Shown in pieces: positions 28,030 through 37,978 of a stretch of DNA of 64,000 nucleotides (position 1 is its first letter; every line of letters starts with the position of its first letter). Made by a program: the position numbers and the translations under genes. Location: the NCBI RefSeq assembly GCF_022513565.1, contig NZ_JAKWBE010000005.1, forward strand, positions 1 through 64,000, in the 5' to 3' direction. The notes beneath the pieces were generated by a model that worked only from the letters and a program-made list of their open reading frames with translations, had not been told where the DNA came from and searched no databases. Source of the DNA: Streptomyces gilvus. GTDB taxonomy: Bacteria > Actinomycetota > Actinomycetes > Streptomycetales > Streptomycetaceae.

Positions 28030-30572
28030 CCGAGACGGCACCCAACAGGGGACGGGTCCTCCCCGTCACCGACCTCTCCCTCGTCGTCCTCGTCGGCGCC
28101 TCCGGCTCCGGCAAGTCGACCTTCGCCCGCCGGCACTTCAAGCCGACCGAGGTGATCTCCTCCGACTTCTGCCGCGGCCTGGTCTCCGACGACGAGAACG
28201 ACCAGAGCGCGACCAGGGACGCCTTCGACGTCCTGCACTACATCGCCGGCAAGCGCCTGGCCGCCGGCCGCCGTACGGTCGTCGACGCGACCAGCGTGCA
28301 GCAGGACGCCCGGCGCCAGCTGATCGACCTGGCCAGGCAGTACGACGTGCTGCCCATCGCCATCGTCCTGGACGTCCCCGAGGAGGTCTGCGCCGAGCGC
28401 AACGCGGCCCGCACCGACCGGGCCGACATGCCGCGCCGGGTCATCCAGCGCCACATCCGCGAACTGCGCCGCTCCGTACGGCACCTGGAGCGCGAGGGCT
28501 TCCGCAAGGTGCACGTGCTGCGCGGTGTGGAGGACGTCGAGAACGCCACCGTCGTCACCGAGAAGCGCTTCAACGACCTGACCCACCTCACCGGCCCCTT
28601 CGACATCATCGGCGACATCCACGGCTGCTCCTCCGAACTGGATTCGCTGCTGGGCAAGTTGGGCTACACCGACGGCGTCCACCCGGAGGGCCGTACGGCC
28701 GTCTTCGTCGGCGACCTCGTCGACCGCGGCCCGGACAGCCCGGGCGTGCTGCGCCGGGTGATGGCGATGGTGAAGTCGGGCAACGCCCTGTGCGTGCCGG
28801 GCAACCACGAGAACAAGTACGGCCGTTATCTCAAGGGCCGCAAGGTCCAGCACACGCACGGCCTCGCCGAGACCGTCGAGCAGATGGCGGGCCGGAGCGA
28901 GGAGTTCGTCGCCGAGGTAAGGGAGTTCATCGACTCCCTGGTCAGTCACTACGTCCTCGACGGCGGCCGGCTGGTCGTCTGCCACGCGGGTCTGCCGGAG
29001 AAGTACCACGGCCGCACCTCCGGCCGGGTCCGCTCGCACGCGCTGTACGGCGACACCACCGGCGAGACCGACGAGTTCGGGCTGCCGGTGCGCTACCCGT
29101 GGGCGGAGGACTACCGGGGCCGCGCGGCCGTCGTCTACGGTCACACGCCGGTTCCGGAGGCCACCTGGCTCAACAACACCATCTGCCTGGACACCGGCGC
29201 GGTCTTCGGCGGCAAGCTCACCGCGCTGCGCTGGCCGGAGCGCGAGCTGGTCGACGTACCGGCCGAGCGGGTCTGGTACGAGCCGGCGCGACCGCTGCGG
29301 TCCGAGGCACCCGGCGGGCACGACGGCCGGCCGCTCGACCTCGGCGACGTGCACGGCCGCCGGATCGTGGAGACCCGGCACTCGGGGCGGGTCTCGGTCC
29401 GTGAGGAGAACGCGGCCGCGGCCCTGGAGGTCATGAGCCGGTTCGCGGTGGACCCGCGTCTGCTGCCGTACCTGCCGCCGACCATGGCACCGACGGCCAC
29501 CAGTCACGTGGACGGCTATCTGGAGCACCCGGCCGAGGCGTTCGCGCAGTATGCGGCGGACGGCGTCGAGCGGGTCGTGTGCGAGGAGAAGCACATGGGC
29601 TCGCGCGCGGTGGCGCTGGTGTGCCGGGACGCGGAGGCGGCGCGCAAGCGGTTCGGCGTCGACGGTCCGACGGGTTCGCTGTACACCCGTACCGGACGGC
29701 CCTTCTTCGACGACCCGTCGGTGACGGAGGAGATCCTGGGCCGTGTCCGCGCGGCCGTCACCGAGGCCGGCCTCTGGGACGAACTCGACACGGACTGGCT
29801 TCTGTTGGACGCCGAGCTCATGCCGTGGTCGCTGAAGGCGTCCGGTCTGCTGCGCTCGCAGTACGCCGCCGTCGGCGCCGCGTCCGGCGCGGTGTTCCCG
29901 GGGGCGCTGGCCGCCCTGGAGGGCGCGGCGGCGCGGGGCGTGGACGTGGCCGGCCTGCTGGACCGCCAGCGGGAACGCGCCTCGAACGCGGCCGCGTTCA
30001 CGGAGGCGTACCGGCGCTACTGCTGGACCACCGACGGCCTGGACGGCGTACGCCTGGCTCCCTTCCAGATCCTCGCCGTCCAGGGCCGCAGCCTCGCCGC
30101 GCTCCCGCACGACGGGCAACTGGCCCTGCTGGACCGGCTGGTGGAGCACGACGGCACCGGTCTGCTGCAGACCACCCGGCGGCTCTACGTCGACACCGGT
30201 GACCCCGAGTCGGTAGGGGCCGGTGTCGACTGGTGGCTGGAGATGACGGGCCGCGGCGGCGAGGGCATGGTCGTCAAGCCGCTGGGCGCGCTGGTGCGCG
30301 GCGGCGAGGGCCGGCTGGTGCAGCCCGGCATCAAGTGCCGGGGCCGCGAGTACCTGCGGATCATCTACGGCCCGGAGTACACGCGTCCCGACAACCTCGC
30401 CCGTCTGCGCACCCGCTTCCTCAACCACAAGCGGTCGCTGGCGATCCGTGAGTACGCCCTGGGCCTGGAGGCCCTGGACCGCCTCGCGGAGGGCGAGCCG
30501 CTGTGGCGGGTGCACGAGGCGGTGTTCGGGGTGCTGGCCCTGGAGTCTGAGCCGGTGGACCCGCGCCTGTGA
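28026..30572 (+). CDS. pnkp: polynucleotide kinase-phosphatase-ligase Pnkp
   Basis: 848 residues, the three-module RNA end-healing and sealing enzyme. Kinase: GASGSGKST (residues 24-32) with [14 protein letters not shown]. Metallophosphatase (binuclear): [39 protein letters not shown]. Ligase/adenylyltransferase: nucleotidyl Lys522 in [10 protein letters not shown], then [12 protein letters not shown] and EGMVVKPL. On its own the ligase module is activated but needs Hen1 for full repair, matching the overlapping hen1 gene. Known targets of this system are RNAs cut by ribotoxins. A strong terminator follows. Confidence 0.97.
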   Translation: MTETAPNRGRVLPVTDLSLVVLVGASGSGKSTFARRHFKPTEVISSDFCRGLVSDDENDQSATRDAFDVLHYIAGKRLAAGRRTVVDATSVQQDARRQLIDLARQYDVLPIAIVLDVPEEVCAERNAARTDRADMPRRVIQRHIRELRRSVRHLEREGFRKVHVLRGVEDVENATVVTEKRFNDLTHLTGPFDIIGDIHGCSSELDSLLGKLGYTDGVHPEGRTAVFVGDLVDRGPDSPGVLRRVMAMVKSGNALCVPGNHENKYGRYLKGRKVQHTHGLAETVEQMAGRSEEFVAEVREFIDSLVSHYVLDGGRLVVCHAGLPEKYHGRTSGRVRSHALYGDTTGETDEFGLPVRYPWAEDYRGRAAVVYGHTPVPEATWLNNTICLDTGAVFGGKLTALRWPERELVDVPAERVWYEPARPLRSEAPGGHDGRPLDLGDVHGRRIVETRHSGRVSVREENAAAALEVMSRFAVDPRLLPYLPPTMAPTATSHVDGYLEHPAEAFAQYAADGVERVVCEEKHMGSRAVALVCRDAEAARKRFGVDGPTGSLYTRTGRPFFDDPSVTEEILGRVRAAVTEAGLWDELDTDWLLLDAELMPWSLKASGLLRSQYAAVGAASGAVFPGALAALEGAAARGVDVAGLLDRQRERASNAAAFTEAYRRYCWTTDGLDGVRLAPFQILAVQGRSLAALPHDGQLALLDRLVEHDGTGLLQTTRRLYVDTGDPESVGAGVDWWLEMTGRGGEGMVVKPLGALVRGGEGRLVQPGIKCRGREYLRIIYGPEYTRPDNLARLRTRFLNHKRSLAIREYALGLEALDRLAEGEPLWRVHEAVFGVLALESEPVDPRL

Positions 30573-30578
30573 GTACGC

Positions 30579-30617
30579 CCGGCCCCGGCACCCCGCGAAC
30601 AGGGGTGCCGGGGCCGG
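30579..30617 (+). terminator. terminator of the hen1-pnkp operon
   Basis: A 16-bp perfect stem (CCGGCCCCGGCACCCC and its complement) with a 7-nt loop, 6 bp beyond the pnkp stop codon. Confidence 0.85.
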
Positions 30618-30631
30618 CCGGTCCCAGCCGA

Positions 30632-30837
30632 CTGGAAGCCGGACGTAGGGGCGTGGAAGGTCATCGCCGACTCCCGGTCGTCGACCGGCACTTCGGACAG
30701 GGCCGCGGTCAGCGCGCGGTACCGGAAGCTGAGCCCCGGTCCGTCGTGCAGCAGCCTGCCGCCCCTGTGGTGCCGGATGTGCGCCGTCGGCGCGCCCCGG
30801 AGATGGCGCCGGCCAGGTGCCGGGTGATGTCGGCCAT
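30632..30837 (-). pseudogene. truncated, frameshifted SPFH/Band-7 protein (N-terminus only)
   Basis: From the ATG the frame reads [14 protein letters not shown]; shifting by one base gives [25 protein letters not shown], then [19 protein letters not shown] and [10 protein letters not shown]. This is the conserved start of Streptomyces SPFH-domain proteins (GPGLSFWFR ... [10 protein letters not shown] ... FHARTSDFQ). Homology stops at that point, at the edge of the pnkp terminator, so most of the gene is gone. The AAGGGGG before the ATG may be a relict ribosome site. It fills most of the 395-bp gap between pnkp and arcA. Confidence 0.7.
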
Positions 30838-30967
30838 CGGACCCCCTTCTTTTCGTCTCTTGGACGACAATGCCGGGAGCTGGTTATCGTCAAGGGGACG
30901 AGAACAAGTAGCCGAAGAAACCGCCGAGCCACGGGTCAAGACGCCGCCCGATGGTCAGGATGGAGGC

Positions 30968-32191
30968 ATGGGATTCCATGTCGACTCCGAGGCCGGGCGG
31001 CTGCGCCGCGTCATCCTGCACCGGCCGGATCTGGAGCTCAAAAGGCTCACCCCCAGCAACAAGGACGCCCTCCTGTTCGACGACGTGCTGTGGGTGCGCC
31101 GGGCGCGCGCCGAACACGACGGCTTCGCCGACGTGCTGCGCGACCGCGGGGTCACCGTCCATCTCTTCGGCGACCTGCTCACCGAGGCCCTTCAGGTCCC
31201 GGCGGCCCGCACCCTCGTCCTGGACCGGGTCTTCGACGAGAAGGAGTACGGCGTCCTCGCCACCGACCACCTCAGGGCCGCCTTCGAGACCCTCCCCGCG
31301 CCGGAACTCGCCGAGGCCCTGGTCGGCGGCATGACCAAGCGCGAGTTCCTGGACGCGCACCCGGAGCCGACCTCGGTCCGCTTCCACGTCATGGACCTCG
31401 ACGAGTTCCTGCTGGCGCCGCTGCCCAACCACCTCTTCACCCGCGACACCTCCGCCTGGATCTACGACGGCGTCGCCGTCAACGCCATGCGCTGGCCGGC
31501 CCGGCAGCGGGAGACGATCCACTTCGAGGCGATCTACCGCCACCACCCCCTCTTCTGTGACGAAACGTTCCGCGTCTGGTCCGAGGGGCAGGCCGACTAC
31601 CCGTCCACCATCGAGGGCGGGGACGTCCTGGTGATCGGCAACGGCGCCGTCCTGATCGGTATGAGCGAGCGGACCACCCCGCAGGCCGTGGAGATGCTCG
31701 CGCACAAGCTGTTCGCGGCCGGCTCCGCGCAGACGATCGTGGCCCTCGACATGCCGAAGCGGCGTGCCTTCATGCACCTCGACACCGTGATGACGATGGT
31801 CGACGGCGACACCTTCACCCAGTACGCGGGCCTCGGCATGCTCCGCTCGTACACCATCGAACCGGGCGTCGGCGACAAGGAGCTCAAGGTCACCGACCAT
31901 CCGCCGGAGCACATGCACCGCGCGATCGCCGCCGCCCTGGGCCTCAGCGAGATCCGCGTGCTGACCGCCACCCAGGACGTGCACGCCGCCGAGCGCGAGC
32001 AGTGGGACGACGGCTGCAACGTCCTCGCCGTCGAGCCCGGTGTCGTCGTCGCCTACGAGCGCAACGCCACCACCAACACCCATCTGCGCAAGCAGGGCAT
32101 CGAGGTCATCGAGATCCCGGGCAGCGAACTCGGCCGGGGCCGGGGCGGGCCGCGCTGCATGAGCTGTCCGGTCGAACGGGCGGCCGTGTAG
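30968..32191 (+). CDS. arcA: arginine deiminase
   Basis: 407 residues, full-length ADI converting L-arginine to citrulline and ammonia. It shows the guanidino-group-modifying signatures: [45 protein letters not shown] (catalytic His), and the nucleophile Cys in [16 protein letters not shown] at the C-terminus. GGAGG lies 5 nt before the ATG. It is followed by ornithine carbamoyltransferase, so together they could run the first two ADI steps. No carbamate kinase or antiporter is nearby. Confidence 0.96.
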   Translation: MGFHVDSEAGRLRRVILHRPDLELKRLTPSNKDALLFDDVLWVRRARAEHDGFADVLRDRGVTVHLFGDLLTEALQVPAARTLVLDRVFDEKEYGVLATDHLRAAFETLPAPELAEALVGGMTKREFLDAHPEPTSVRFHVMDLDEFLLAPLPNHLFTRDTSAWIYDGVAVNAMRWPARQRETIHFEAIYRHHPLFCDETFRVWSEGQADYPSTIEGGDVLVIGNGAVLIGMSERTTPQAVEMLAHKLFAAGSAQTIVALDMPKRRAFMHLDTVMTMVDGDTFTQYAGLGMLRSYTIEPGVGDKELKVTDHPPEHMHRAIAAALGLSEIRVLTATQDVHAAEREQWDDGCNVLAVEPGVVVAYERNATTNTHLRKQGIEVIEIPGSELGRGRGGPRCMSCPVERAAV

Positions 32192-32198
32192 ACGCACA

Positions 32199-32221
32199 CG
32201 TATGTGCATAGAAATGCTGAA
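32199..32221 (+). promoter_or_regulatory. possible ARG box upstream of argF/arcB
   Basis: GTATGTGCATAGAAATGCTG in the 80-bp arcA-argF gap resembles the two A/T-rich half sites with TGCAT cores seen in Streptomyces ArgR operators. TATAGA at 32227 could be the -10. The match is loose. Confidence 0.3.
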
Positions 32222-32271
32222 GCTCGTATAGACTTCCAGAGTCCGTTGTTCCCGTATCTCTGGAGCGCCCC

Positions 32272-33279
32272 ATGGCGACCGTCCCGACCGCCCTCGCCGG
32301 GCGCCACTTCCTCAAGGAGCTCGACTTCACGAGGGAGGAGTTCCTCGGCCTGATCGAGCTGGCCGCCGAGCTGAAGGCCGCGAAGAAGGCCGGGACCGAG
32401 CAGCGGTATCTGAGCGGCAGGAACATCGCGCTGATCTTCGAGAAGACCTCGACGCGCACCCGCTGCGCGTTCGAGGTCGCCGCCGCCGACCAGGGCGCCT
32501 CGACCACCTACCTCGACCCATCCGGCTCGCAGATCGGGCACAAGGAGTCGGTCAGGGACACCGCGCGCGTGCTCGGCAGGATGTACGACGGGATCGAGTA
32601 CCGCGGCGACAGCCAGCAGAAGGTCGAGGAGCTCGCCGCTCACGCCGGCGTCCCCGTCTTCAACGGTCTCACCGACGACTGGCACCCCACCCAGATGCTG
32701 GCCGACGTGCTGACCATGACCGAGCACTCCGCCAAGCCGGTCGAGCGGATCTCCTTCGCCTACCTCGGCGACGCCCGCTTCAACATGGGCAACTCCTACC
32801 TGGTCACCGGCGCCCTGCTCGGCATGGACGTGCGGATCGTCGCCCCCAAGGCGTACTGGCCGGCCCAGGAGATCGTCGACCGCGCGCACGAGCTGGCCGG
32901 GACCAGCGGGGCGAGGATCACGCTCACCGAATCCGTGACCGAGGGCGTGCTGGGCGCCGACTTCGTCGCCACCGACGTCTGGGTCTCCATGGGCGAGCCC
33001 AAGGAGGTCTGGGACGAGCGGATCACCGCCCTCGGCCCCTACGCGGTGACGATGGACGTCCTGCGTGCCACCGGCAACCCGGACGTCCGGTTCCTGCACT
33101 GCCTCCCGGCCTTCCACGACCTGGGCACCAAGGTCGGCCGGGAGATACACGAGACCCACGGCCTCGACTCGCTGGAGGTCACCGACGAGGTGTTCGAGTC
33201 CGCCCACTCGGTCGTCTTCGACGAGGCGGAGAACCGTCTGCACACCATCAAGGCGATCCTGGTGGCCACGCTGGCCTGA
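32272..33279 (+). CDS. argF: ornithine carbamoyltransferase
   Basis: 335 residues with all OTC signatures: the carbamoyl-phosphate loop [34 protein letters not shown], the [14 protein letters not shown] segment, [14 protein letters not shown], and the ornithine loop MDVLRATGN plus [10 protein letters not shown]. The reaction is carbamoyl phosphate + ornithine to citrulline, reversible. Its place after arginine deiminase and its distance from the arginine biosynthesis cluster favour a catabolic role (ArcB), but the sequence alone does not decide. Confidence 0.95.
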   Translation: MATVPTALAGRHFLKELDFTREEFLGLIELAAELKAAKKAGTEQRYLSGRNIALIFEKTSTRTRCAFEVAAADQGASTTYLDPSGSQIGHKESVRDTARVLGRMYDGIEYRGDSQQKVEELAAHAGVPVFNGLTDDWHPTQMLADVLTMTEHSAKPVERISFAYLGDARFNMGNSYLVTGALLGMDVRIVAPKAYWPAQEIVDRAHELAGTSGARITLTESVTEGVLGADFVATDVWVSMGEPKEVWDERITALGPYAVTMDVLRATGNPDVRFLHCLPAFHDLGTKVGREIHETHGLDSLEVTDEVFESAHSVVFDEAENRLHTIKAILVATLA

Positions 33280-33285
33280 GGACGG

Positions 33286-33741
33286 TCAGACCGGGCGCCG
33301 CTGCGGGGGCACCGACGGCAGCCGGAACCACACGGCCTTCCCGGAGTCCGTCGCGCGGTGCCCGCAGGACGAGCTGAGCGCGCGGATGAGCAGCAGCCCG
33401 CGCCCGTGTTCCTGCCAGGGATCGGGCTCGCCCCCGTTCGGCCTGGTCAGATCGCCCGGCGGCGCCGGGTCCGGGTCGTGCACCTCGACCTGGCAGCCGC
33501 CCGGCAGCAGCTCCACCACGAGCTCTATGGGGGAGTCCCCGGCGGTGTGCTCCACCGCGTTCGCGACCAGCTCCGCCGTCAGCAGCTCCGCGGTGTCGCT
33601 GTCGGCCCCGTGCTCCAGCTCGGCCAGCGCCGTGCGCACCAGGGCGCGGGCCACGGGCACGGCCGCGGCGGAGTGCGGCAGCGCGACGCGCCAGGAGGCG
33701 GCGGAGGCCGAGGGGGGTTCGTACAAGGCGGGTCCGTTCAT
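33286..33741 (-). CDS. HATPase_c anti-sigma-type (RsbW-like) ATP-binding protein
   Basis: 151 residues in one GHKL ATPase domain: VARALVRTAL, the N box ELLTAELVANAVEHT, G1 VEVHDPDPAPP, and G2 GRGLLLIRALSSSCGHR. Proteins of this form in Streptomyces are serine kinases/anti-sigma factors or orphan switch proteins that act with anti-sigma antagonists. No partner gene is adjacent. It is convergent with argF (6-bp gap). Confidence 0.85.
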   Translation of the reverse strand: MNGPALYEPPSASAASWRVALPHSAAAVPVARALVRTALAELEHGADSDTAELLTAELVANAVEHTAGDSPIELVVELLPGGCQVEVHDPDPAPPGDLTRPNGGEPDPWQEHGRGLLLIRALSSSCGHRATDSGKAVWFRLPSVPPQRRPV

Positions 33742-33936
33742 GAGCAGGCTGTCCTGCTTTCAACTTTATGAATGGTACGGCGCCGCCGTCAGGGACGTCC
33801 GTCGGGCACCGTGCGGGACCGTCGACCCCGCTGACGGGCGGCTTACCCCTGGAAACGGCTTGCCGCGCGCGGGTGCTCCCGCTGTTACCGCTCTATTGAC
33901 GAGCGGTGACGAGTGGTGACAGAGATGTATTGCATC

Positions 33937-33952
33937 CGTGACGACAGTCACG
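33937..33952 (+). promoter_or_regulatory. palindrome CGTGAC-GACA-GTCACG upstream of the enoyl-CoA hydratase
   Basis: Perfect 6-bp arms, 56 bp before the enoyl-CoA hydratase ATG. Its core GTGACGACAGTCA is repeated almost exactly (GTGACGGCAGTCA) in the other promoter region of the same catabolic island at 39650-39662, suggesting one regulator controls both sides. Confidence 0.6.
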
Positions 33953-34007
33953 AATGGGTGATAACTTCGAGATGTGTCCGCGCCACCGTCCAAGGAGGCC
34001 GCACCGC

Positions 34008-34835
34008 ATGAGTCCCTTCACCGGCTCCGCCGCCCGCACCGCCGACTGGCGGCACCTGCGCGTCGAGCTCACCGACGGGGTCGCGACCGTCACCCTGGCC
34101 CGCCCCGAGAAACTCAACGCGCTCACCTTCGGCGCCTACGCCGACCTGCGCGACCTGCTCGCCGAGCTGTCCCGTGAGCGCTCCGTCCGCGCCCTGGTCC
34201 TGGCCGGTCAGGGCCGCGGCTTCTGCTCCGGCGGCGACGTCGACGACATCATCGGCGCCACGCTCGCCATGGACACGGCCCAGCTGCTGGACTTCAACCG
34301 CATGACGGGCCAGGTCGTGCGGGCCGTACGGGAATGTCCCTTCCCCGTGATCGCGGCGCTGCACGGAGTGGCGGCGGGCGCCGGCGCGGTCCTGGCCCTG
34401 GCGGCGGACTTCCGGGTGGCCGACCCCACCACCCGGTTCGCGTTCCTCTTCACCCGGGTCGGGCTTTCCGGCGGTGACATGGGGGCGGCCTATCTGCTGC
34501 CCAGGGTCGTCGGACTCGGCCACGCGACCCGGCTGCTGATGCTGGGCGACCCGGTACGGGCCCCGGAGGCCGAGCGCATCGGCCTGATCAGCGAACTGGT
34601 GGAGGAGGGCGCGGCGGACGACGCGGCACAGTCCCTGGCCCGCCGCCTGGCCGACGGCCCTGCCCTGGCGCACGCCCAGACGAAGGCGCTGCTGACCGCG
34701 GAGCTGGACATGCCGCTCGCGGCCGCGGTCGAACTGGACGCGTCCACCCAGGCCCTCCTGATGAACGGCGAGGACTACGCGGAGTTCCACGCGGCCTTCA
34801 CGGAGAAGAGGCCGCCGAAGTGGCAGGGGAGGTGA
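34008..34835 (+). CDS. enoyl-CoA hydratase/isomerase family protein
   Basis: 275 residues, crotonase fold. It has VATVTLARPEKLNAL at the CoA pocket, the first oxyanion segment VLAGQGRGFCSGGDVDDI and the second AALHGVAAGAGAVLALAADFRVA; FTRVGLSGGDMGAAYLLPRVVG corresponds to the catalytic loop. AAGGAGG lies 8 nt before the ATG. It is followed 7 bp later by the monooxygenase/OYE fusion, so the two are one operon. Likely role: hydration or ring-opening step on the CoA-bound alicyclic intermediate of aryl-CoA degradation. Homologues next to this fusion support that, but the exact step is inferred. Confidence 0.88.
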   Translation: MSPFTGSAARTADWRHLRVELTDGVATVTLARPEKLNALTFGAYADLRDLLAELSRERSVRALVLAGQGRGFCSGGDVDDIIGATLAMDTAQLLDFNRMTGQVVRAVRECPFPVIAALHGVAAGAGAVLALAADFRVADPTTRFAFLFTRVGLSGGDMGAAYLLPRVVGLGHATRLLMLGDPVRAPEAERIGLISELVEEGAADDAAQSLARRLADGPALAHAQTKALLTAELDMPLAAAVELDASTQALLMNGEDYAEFHAAFTEKRPPKWQGR

Positions 34836-34842
34836 GGTCGCG

Positions 34843-37110
34843 ATGCGTGTCGCGATCATCGGGGGCGGACCCGGCGGACTCTACGCCGCCGCCCTGCTGA
34901 AGCGGCTCGATCCCGCCCGCGAGGTGACCGTCTGGGAGCGCAACGCCCCCGACGACACCTTCGGCTTCGGAGTCGTCCTCTCCGACGAGACCCTCGGCGG
35001 CATCGAACACGCCGACCGGGCCGTGTACGAGGCGATGCAGGGGGAGTTCGTCCGCTGGGACGACATCGACATCGTGCGCCGGGGCGAACGGCACACCTCC
35101 TCGGGCCACGGCTTCGCCGCCCTCGGCCGCAAACGCCTCCTGGAGATCCTGCACACCCGCTGCCGGAACCTCGGTGTGGACCTCCGCTTCCGCTCCGAGG
35201 CCCCCTACCCCGACCGGCTGTCCGGCACCCACGACCTCGTCGTCGCCGCCGACGGGGTCAACAGCACCACCCGCGAGGCCTACGCCCATGTGTTCCGCCC
35301 CCGGGTGGCCGGCCACCGCTGCCGCTACATCTGGCTGGCCACCGACTTCCCCTTCGACGCCTTCCGCTTCGAGATCGCCGAGACCGAACACGGCGTGATG
35401 CAGCTGCACGGCTACCCCTACTCCGGCGACTCCTCCACCGTGATCGTCGAGATGCACGAGGACGTCTGGCGCGCGGCGGGCTTCGAGGAACTCGACACGG
35501 CCCAGTCCGTCGACCGCTGCGCCAAGATCTTCGCGGAGGCGCTCCGCGGTCGCCCCCTGCGCTCCAACAAGTCGGCCTGGACGACCTTCCGCACGGTCAC
35601 CAACGAGCGCTGGTCCCACGGCAACGTCGTCCTGCTCGGCGACGCCGCCCACACCGCCCACTTCTCCATCGGCTCCGGCACCAAACTCGCCGTCGAGGAC
35701 GCCCTCGCCCTCGCCGCCTGCCTGGAGGAACAGCCGTCCCTCGACAAGGCGCTGACCGCCTACGAGGAGGAGCGCAAACCCGTCGTCGCCTCCACCCAGC
35801 GCGCCGCCCGCGCCAGCCTGGAGTGGTTCGAGAACCTCGGCCTCTACCTCGACCAGCCGCCCCGCCAGTTCGCCTTCAACCTCCTCACCCGCAGCCGCCG
35901 CGTCACCCACGACAACCTCAGGATGCGCGACGCCCGGTTCACCGGTTCCGTGGAGGACGAGTTCGGCTGCCCGCCCGGCACCCCGCCGATGTTCACCCCG
36001 TTCCGGCTGCGCGGACTGACCCTGCGCAACCGGGTCGTCGTCTCGCCCATGGACATGTACTCCGCGGTCGACGGCGTCCCCGGCGACTTCCACCTCGTCC
36101 ACCTCGGCGCCCGCGCCCTCGGCGGCGCCGGGCTCGTGATGACCGAGATGGTCTGCGTCAGCGCGGAGGGCAGGATCACCCCCGGCTGCACCGGCCTCTA
36201 CACCGGCAAGCAGGCCGACTCCTGGCGGCGGATCACCGACTTCGTGCATACCCAGTCCCCCGGCACCGCGATCGGCGTGCAGCTCGGCCACTCCGGCCGC
36301 AAGGGCTCGACCAGGCTGATGTGGGAGGGCATGGACGAACCGCTGCCCGAGGGCAACTGGCCCCTCGTGGCCCCCTCCCCGCTGCCGTACAAGCCGGACA
36401 GCCAGACCCCGCGCGAGCTGAGCCGCGCCCAACTCACCGACATCCGCGAGCAGTTCACCTCCGCCGCCTGGCGTGCCGCGCGGGCCGGCTTCGACCTCCT
36501 CGAACTGCACTGCGCCCACGGCTACTTGCTGTCCGGCTTCCTCTCCCCGCTCACCAACCGCCGCACCGACGGCTACGGCGGCTCGCTGGAGAAACGACTG
36601 CGCTTCCCGCTGGAGGTCTTCGACGCGATCCGGGGCGTGTGGCCGCAGGAGAAGCCCATGACGGTCCGCGTCTCCGCCACCGACTGGGCCGACGGCGGGA
36701 CGACCGCCGAGGACGCCGTCGAGATCGCCCGCGCCTTCGCCGCGCACGGCGCCGACGCCATCGACGTGTCGACCGGCCAGGTCGTCGCCGAGGAGCGGCC
36801 GGAGTTCGGGCGGTCGTACCAGACGCCGTACGCGGACCGGATCCGGCGCACCACGGGTGTCCCCGTGATCGCGGTCGGCGCGATCTCCTCCTGGGACGAC
36901 GTCAACTCCCTGATCCTGGCCGGGCGTGCGGACCTGTGCGCCCTCGCCCGCCCGCACCTCTACGACCCGCACTGGACCCTGCACGCGGCCGCCGAGCAGG
37001 GCTACGACGGCCCGGGCGTCGTCTGGCCGGCCCCGTACCGAGCAGGCAGCCGCCGCCCGCAGACCGGACGCACGGACGCCCCCAAACCCCGTCTCACTCT
37101 GGGGAGTTGA
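34843..37110 (+). CDS. FAD monooxygenase / old-yellow-enzyme fusion, 2-aminobenzoyl-CoA monooxygenase/reductase-like
   Basis: 755 residues. Residues 1 to about 370 form a group A flavin monooxygenase: IIGGGPGGLYAAALLKR, DLVVAADGVNSTTRE and GNVVLLGDAAHTAHFSIGSGTKLAVEDA. From about residue 383 there is a complete old yellow enzyme reductase: FTPFRLRGLTLRNRVVVSPM, VQLGHSGRKGS, ELHCAHGYLLSGFLSPLTNRRTDGYGGS. This pairing is that of salicylyl-CoA 5-hydroxylases and 2-aminobenzoyl-CoA monooxygenase/reductase (ACMR), which hydroxylates and then reduces the aromatic ring of anthraniloyl-CoA. The neighbouring aryl-CoA ligase and RidA deaminase favour the ACMR function over salicylyl-CoA. Confidence 0.85.
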   Translation: MRVAIIGGGPGGLYAAALLKRLDPAREVTVWERNAPDDTFGFGVVLSDETLGGIEHADRAVYEAMQGEFVRWDDIDIVRRGERHTSSGHGFAALGRKRLLEILHTRCRNLGVDLRFRSEAPYPDRLSGTHDLVVAADGVNSTTREAYAHVFRPRVAGHRCRYIWLATDFPFDAFRFEIAETEHGVMQLHGYPYSGDSSTVIVEMHEDVWRAAGFEELDTAQSVDRCAKIFAEALRGRPLRSNKSAWTTFRTVTNERWSHGNVVLLGDAAHTAHFSIGSGTKLAVEDALALAACLEEQPSLDKALTAYEEERKPVVASTQRAARASLEWFENLGLYLDQPPRQFAFNLLTRSRRVTHDNLRMRDARFTGSVEDEFGCPPGTPPMFTPFRLRGLTLRNRVVVSPMDMYSAVDGVPGDFHLVHLGARALGGAGLVMTEMVCVSAEGRITPGCTGLYTGKQADSWRRITDFVHTQSPGTAIGVQLGHSGRKGSTRLMWEGMDEPLPEGNWPLVAPSPLPYKPDSQTPRELSRAQLTDIREQFTSAAWRAARAGFDLLELHCAHGYLLSGFLSPLTNRRTDGYGGSLEKRLRFPLEVFDAIRGVWPQEKPMTVRVSATDWADGGTTAEDAVEIARAFAAHGADAIDVSTGQVVAEERPEFGRSYQTPYADRIRRTTGVPVIAVGAISSWDDVNSLILAGRADLCALARPHLYDPHWTLHAAAEQGYDGPGVVWPAPYRAGSRRPQTGRTDAPKPRLTLGS

Positions 37111-37141
37111 CGTCCATCACGCCGACGCACGGGCGGTTCGT

Positions 37142-37963
37142 TCAGGGCCGCTGTCCGCCCGCGAACACCGCCCCCGCGTCCCTGAGCCGCTCGTGCAGCT
37201 CCCGGAAGACCGCGGCCGAGCGGACGCCCGGCCAGTCCTCGGGGAGGAGACGGGCGGGCAGTCCGGGGTCGGTGTAGGGGAGGTGGCGCCAGGAGTCGAG
37301 GGCGAGGAGATAGTCGCGGTAGGCCTCCTCGGGCGGGGTGTCCCCGCGCTCGCGCCAGCTGTGCAGCACGGGTGCGTGCCGGTCGAGGAACGCCTCGTGC
37401 TCCTTGGCGATCGCGGCCAGGTCCCACCAGCGGGCGACGGCCTCCACGGTCGCGGCGAAGCCCAGGTGCTCGCCGCGGAAGAGGTCGACGTACGGGTCCA
37501 GGTGCAGCCGGCGCAGCGTGTGCCGGGTCTCCTCGTGCAGCCGGGCCGGGGCGATCCACACACCCGGCGCCGCCGTGCCGAAGCCGAGCCCGGCCAGCCG
37601 TGAGCGCAGCACATGCCGCTTCTGTCGCTCCGACTCCGGCACCGAGAACACCGCGAGCACCCAGCCCTCGTCCTCGGGCGGCGCGGTGGCGTAGATGCGC
37701 CGGTCGCCGTCCTCGAGCAACTGGCGGGCGTCCGGCGAGAGTTCGTACCCGGCGGCGCCCTCGGCCGTGCGGGCCGGAAGCAGCAGTCCACGGCGTTTGA
37801 GACGGGACACCGAGGAACGGACCGAGGGGGCGTCCACGCCGACCGCGGCCAGCAGCCGGATCAGCTCCGCGACGGGCACCGGGCCCGGCACGAAGCGGCC
37901 GTAGGCGCCGTAGAGCGTGACGATGAGAGACCGTGGTGCATGCTGGTCGGACACGTTGATCAT
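37142..37963 (-). CDS. PaaX-family transcriptional regulator
   Basis: 273 residues: N-terminal winged helix (RSLIVTLYGAYGRFVPGPVPVAELIRLLAAVGVDAPSVRSSVSRLKRRGLL), central PaaX domain (WVLAVFSVPESERQKRHVLRSRLAGLGFGTAAPGVWIAP) and the C-terminal helical domain (LLALDSWRHLPYTDPGLPARLLPEDWPG). PaaX proteins repress aryl-CoA catabolic genes and are released by the aryl-CoA. Its ATG lies 15 bp after the aryl-CoA ligase stop, so it is cotranscribed with its likely effector-producing enzyme. It probably binds the GTGACGRCAGTCA sites flanking the island. Confidence 0.92.
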   Translation of the reverse strand: MINVSDQHAPRSLIVTLYGAYGRFVPGPVPVAELIRLLAAVGVDAPSVRSSVSRLKRRGLLLPARTAEGAAGYELSPDARQLLEDGDRRIYATAPPEDEGWVLAVFSVPESERQKRHVLRSRLAGLGFGTAAPGVWIAPARLHEETRHTLRRLHLDPYVDLFRGEHLGFAATVEAVARWWDLAAIAKEHEAFLDRHAPVLHSWRERGDTPPEEAYRDYLLALDSWRHLPYTDPGLPARLLPEDWPGVRSAAVFRELHERLRDAGAVFAGGQRP

Positions 37964-37978
37964 CTTAGGTCTTCGTGA

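Noticed and set aside
27921..30932. 1003-codon minus-strand frame
   Set aside because: Shadow of pnkp; it also runs through the terminator hairpin.
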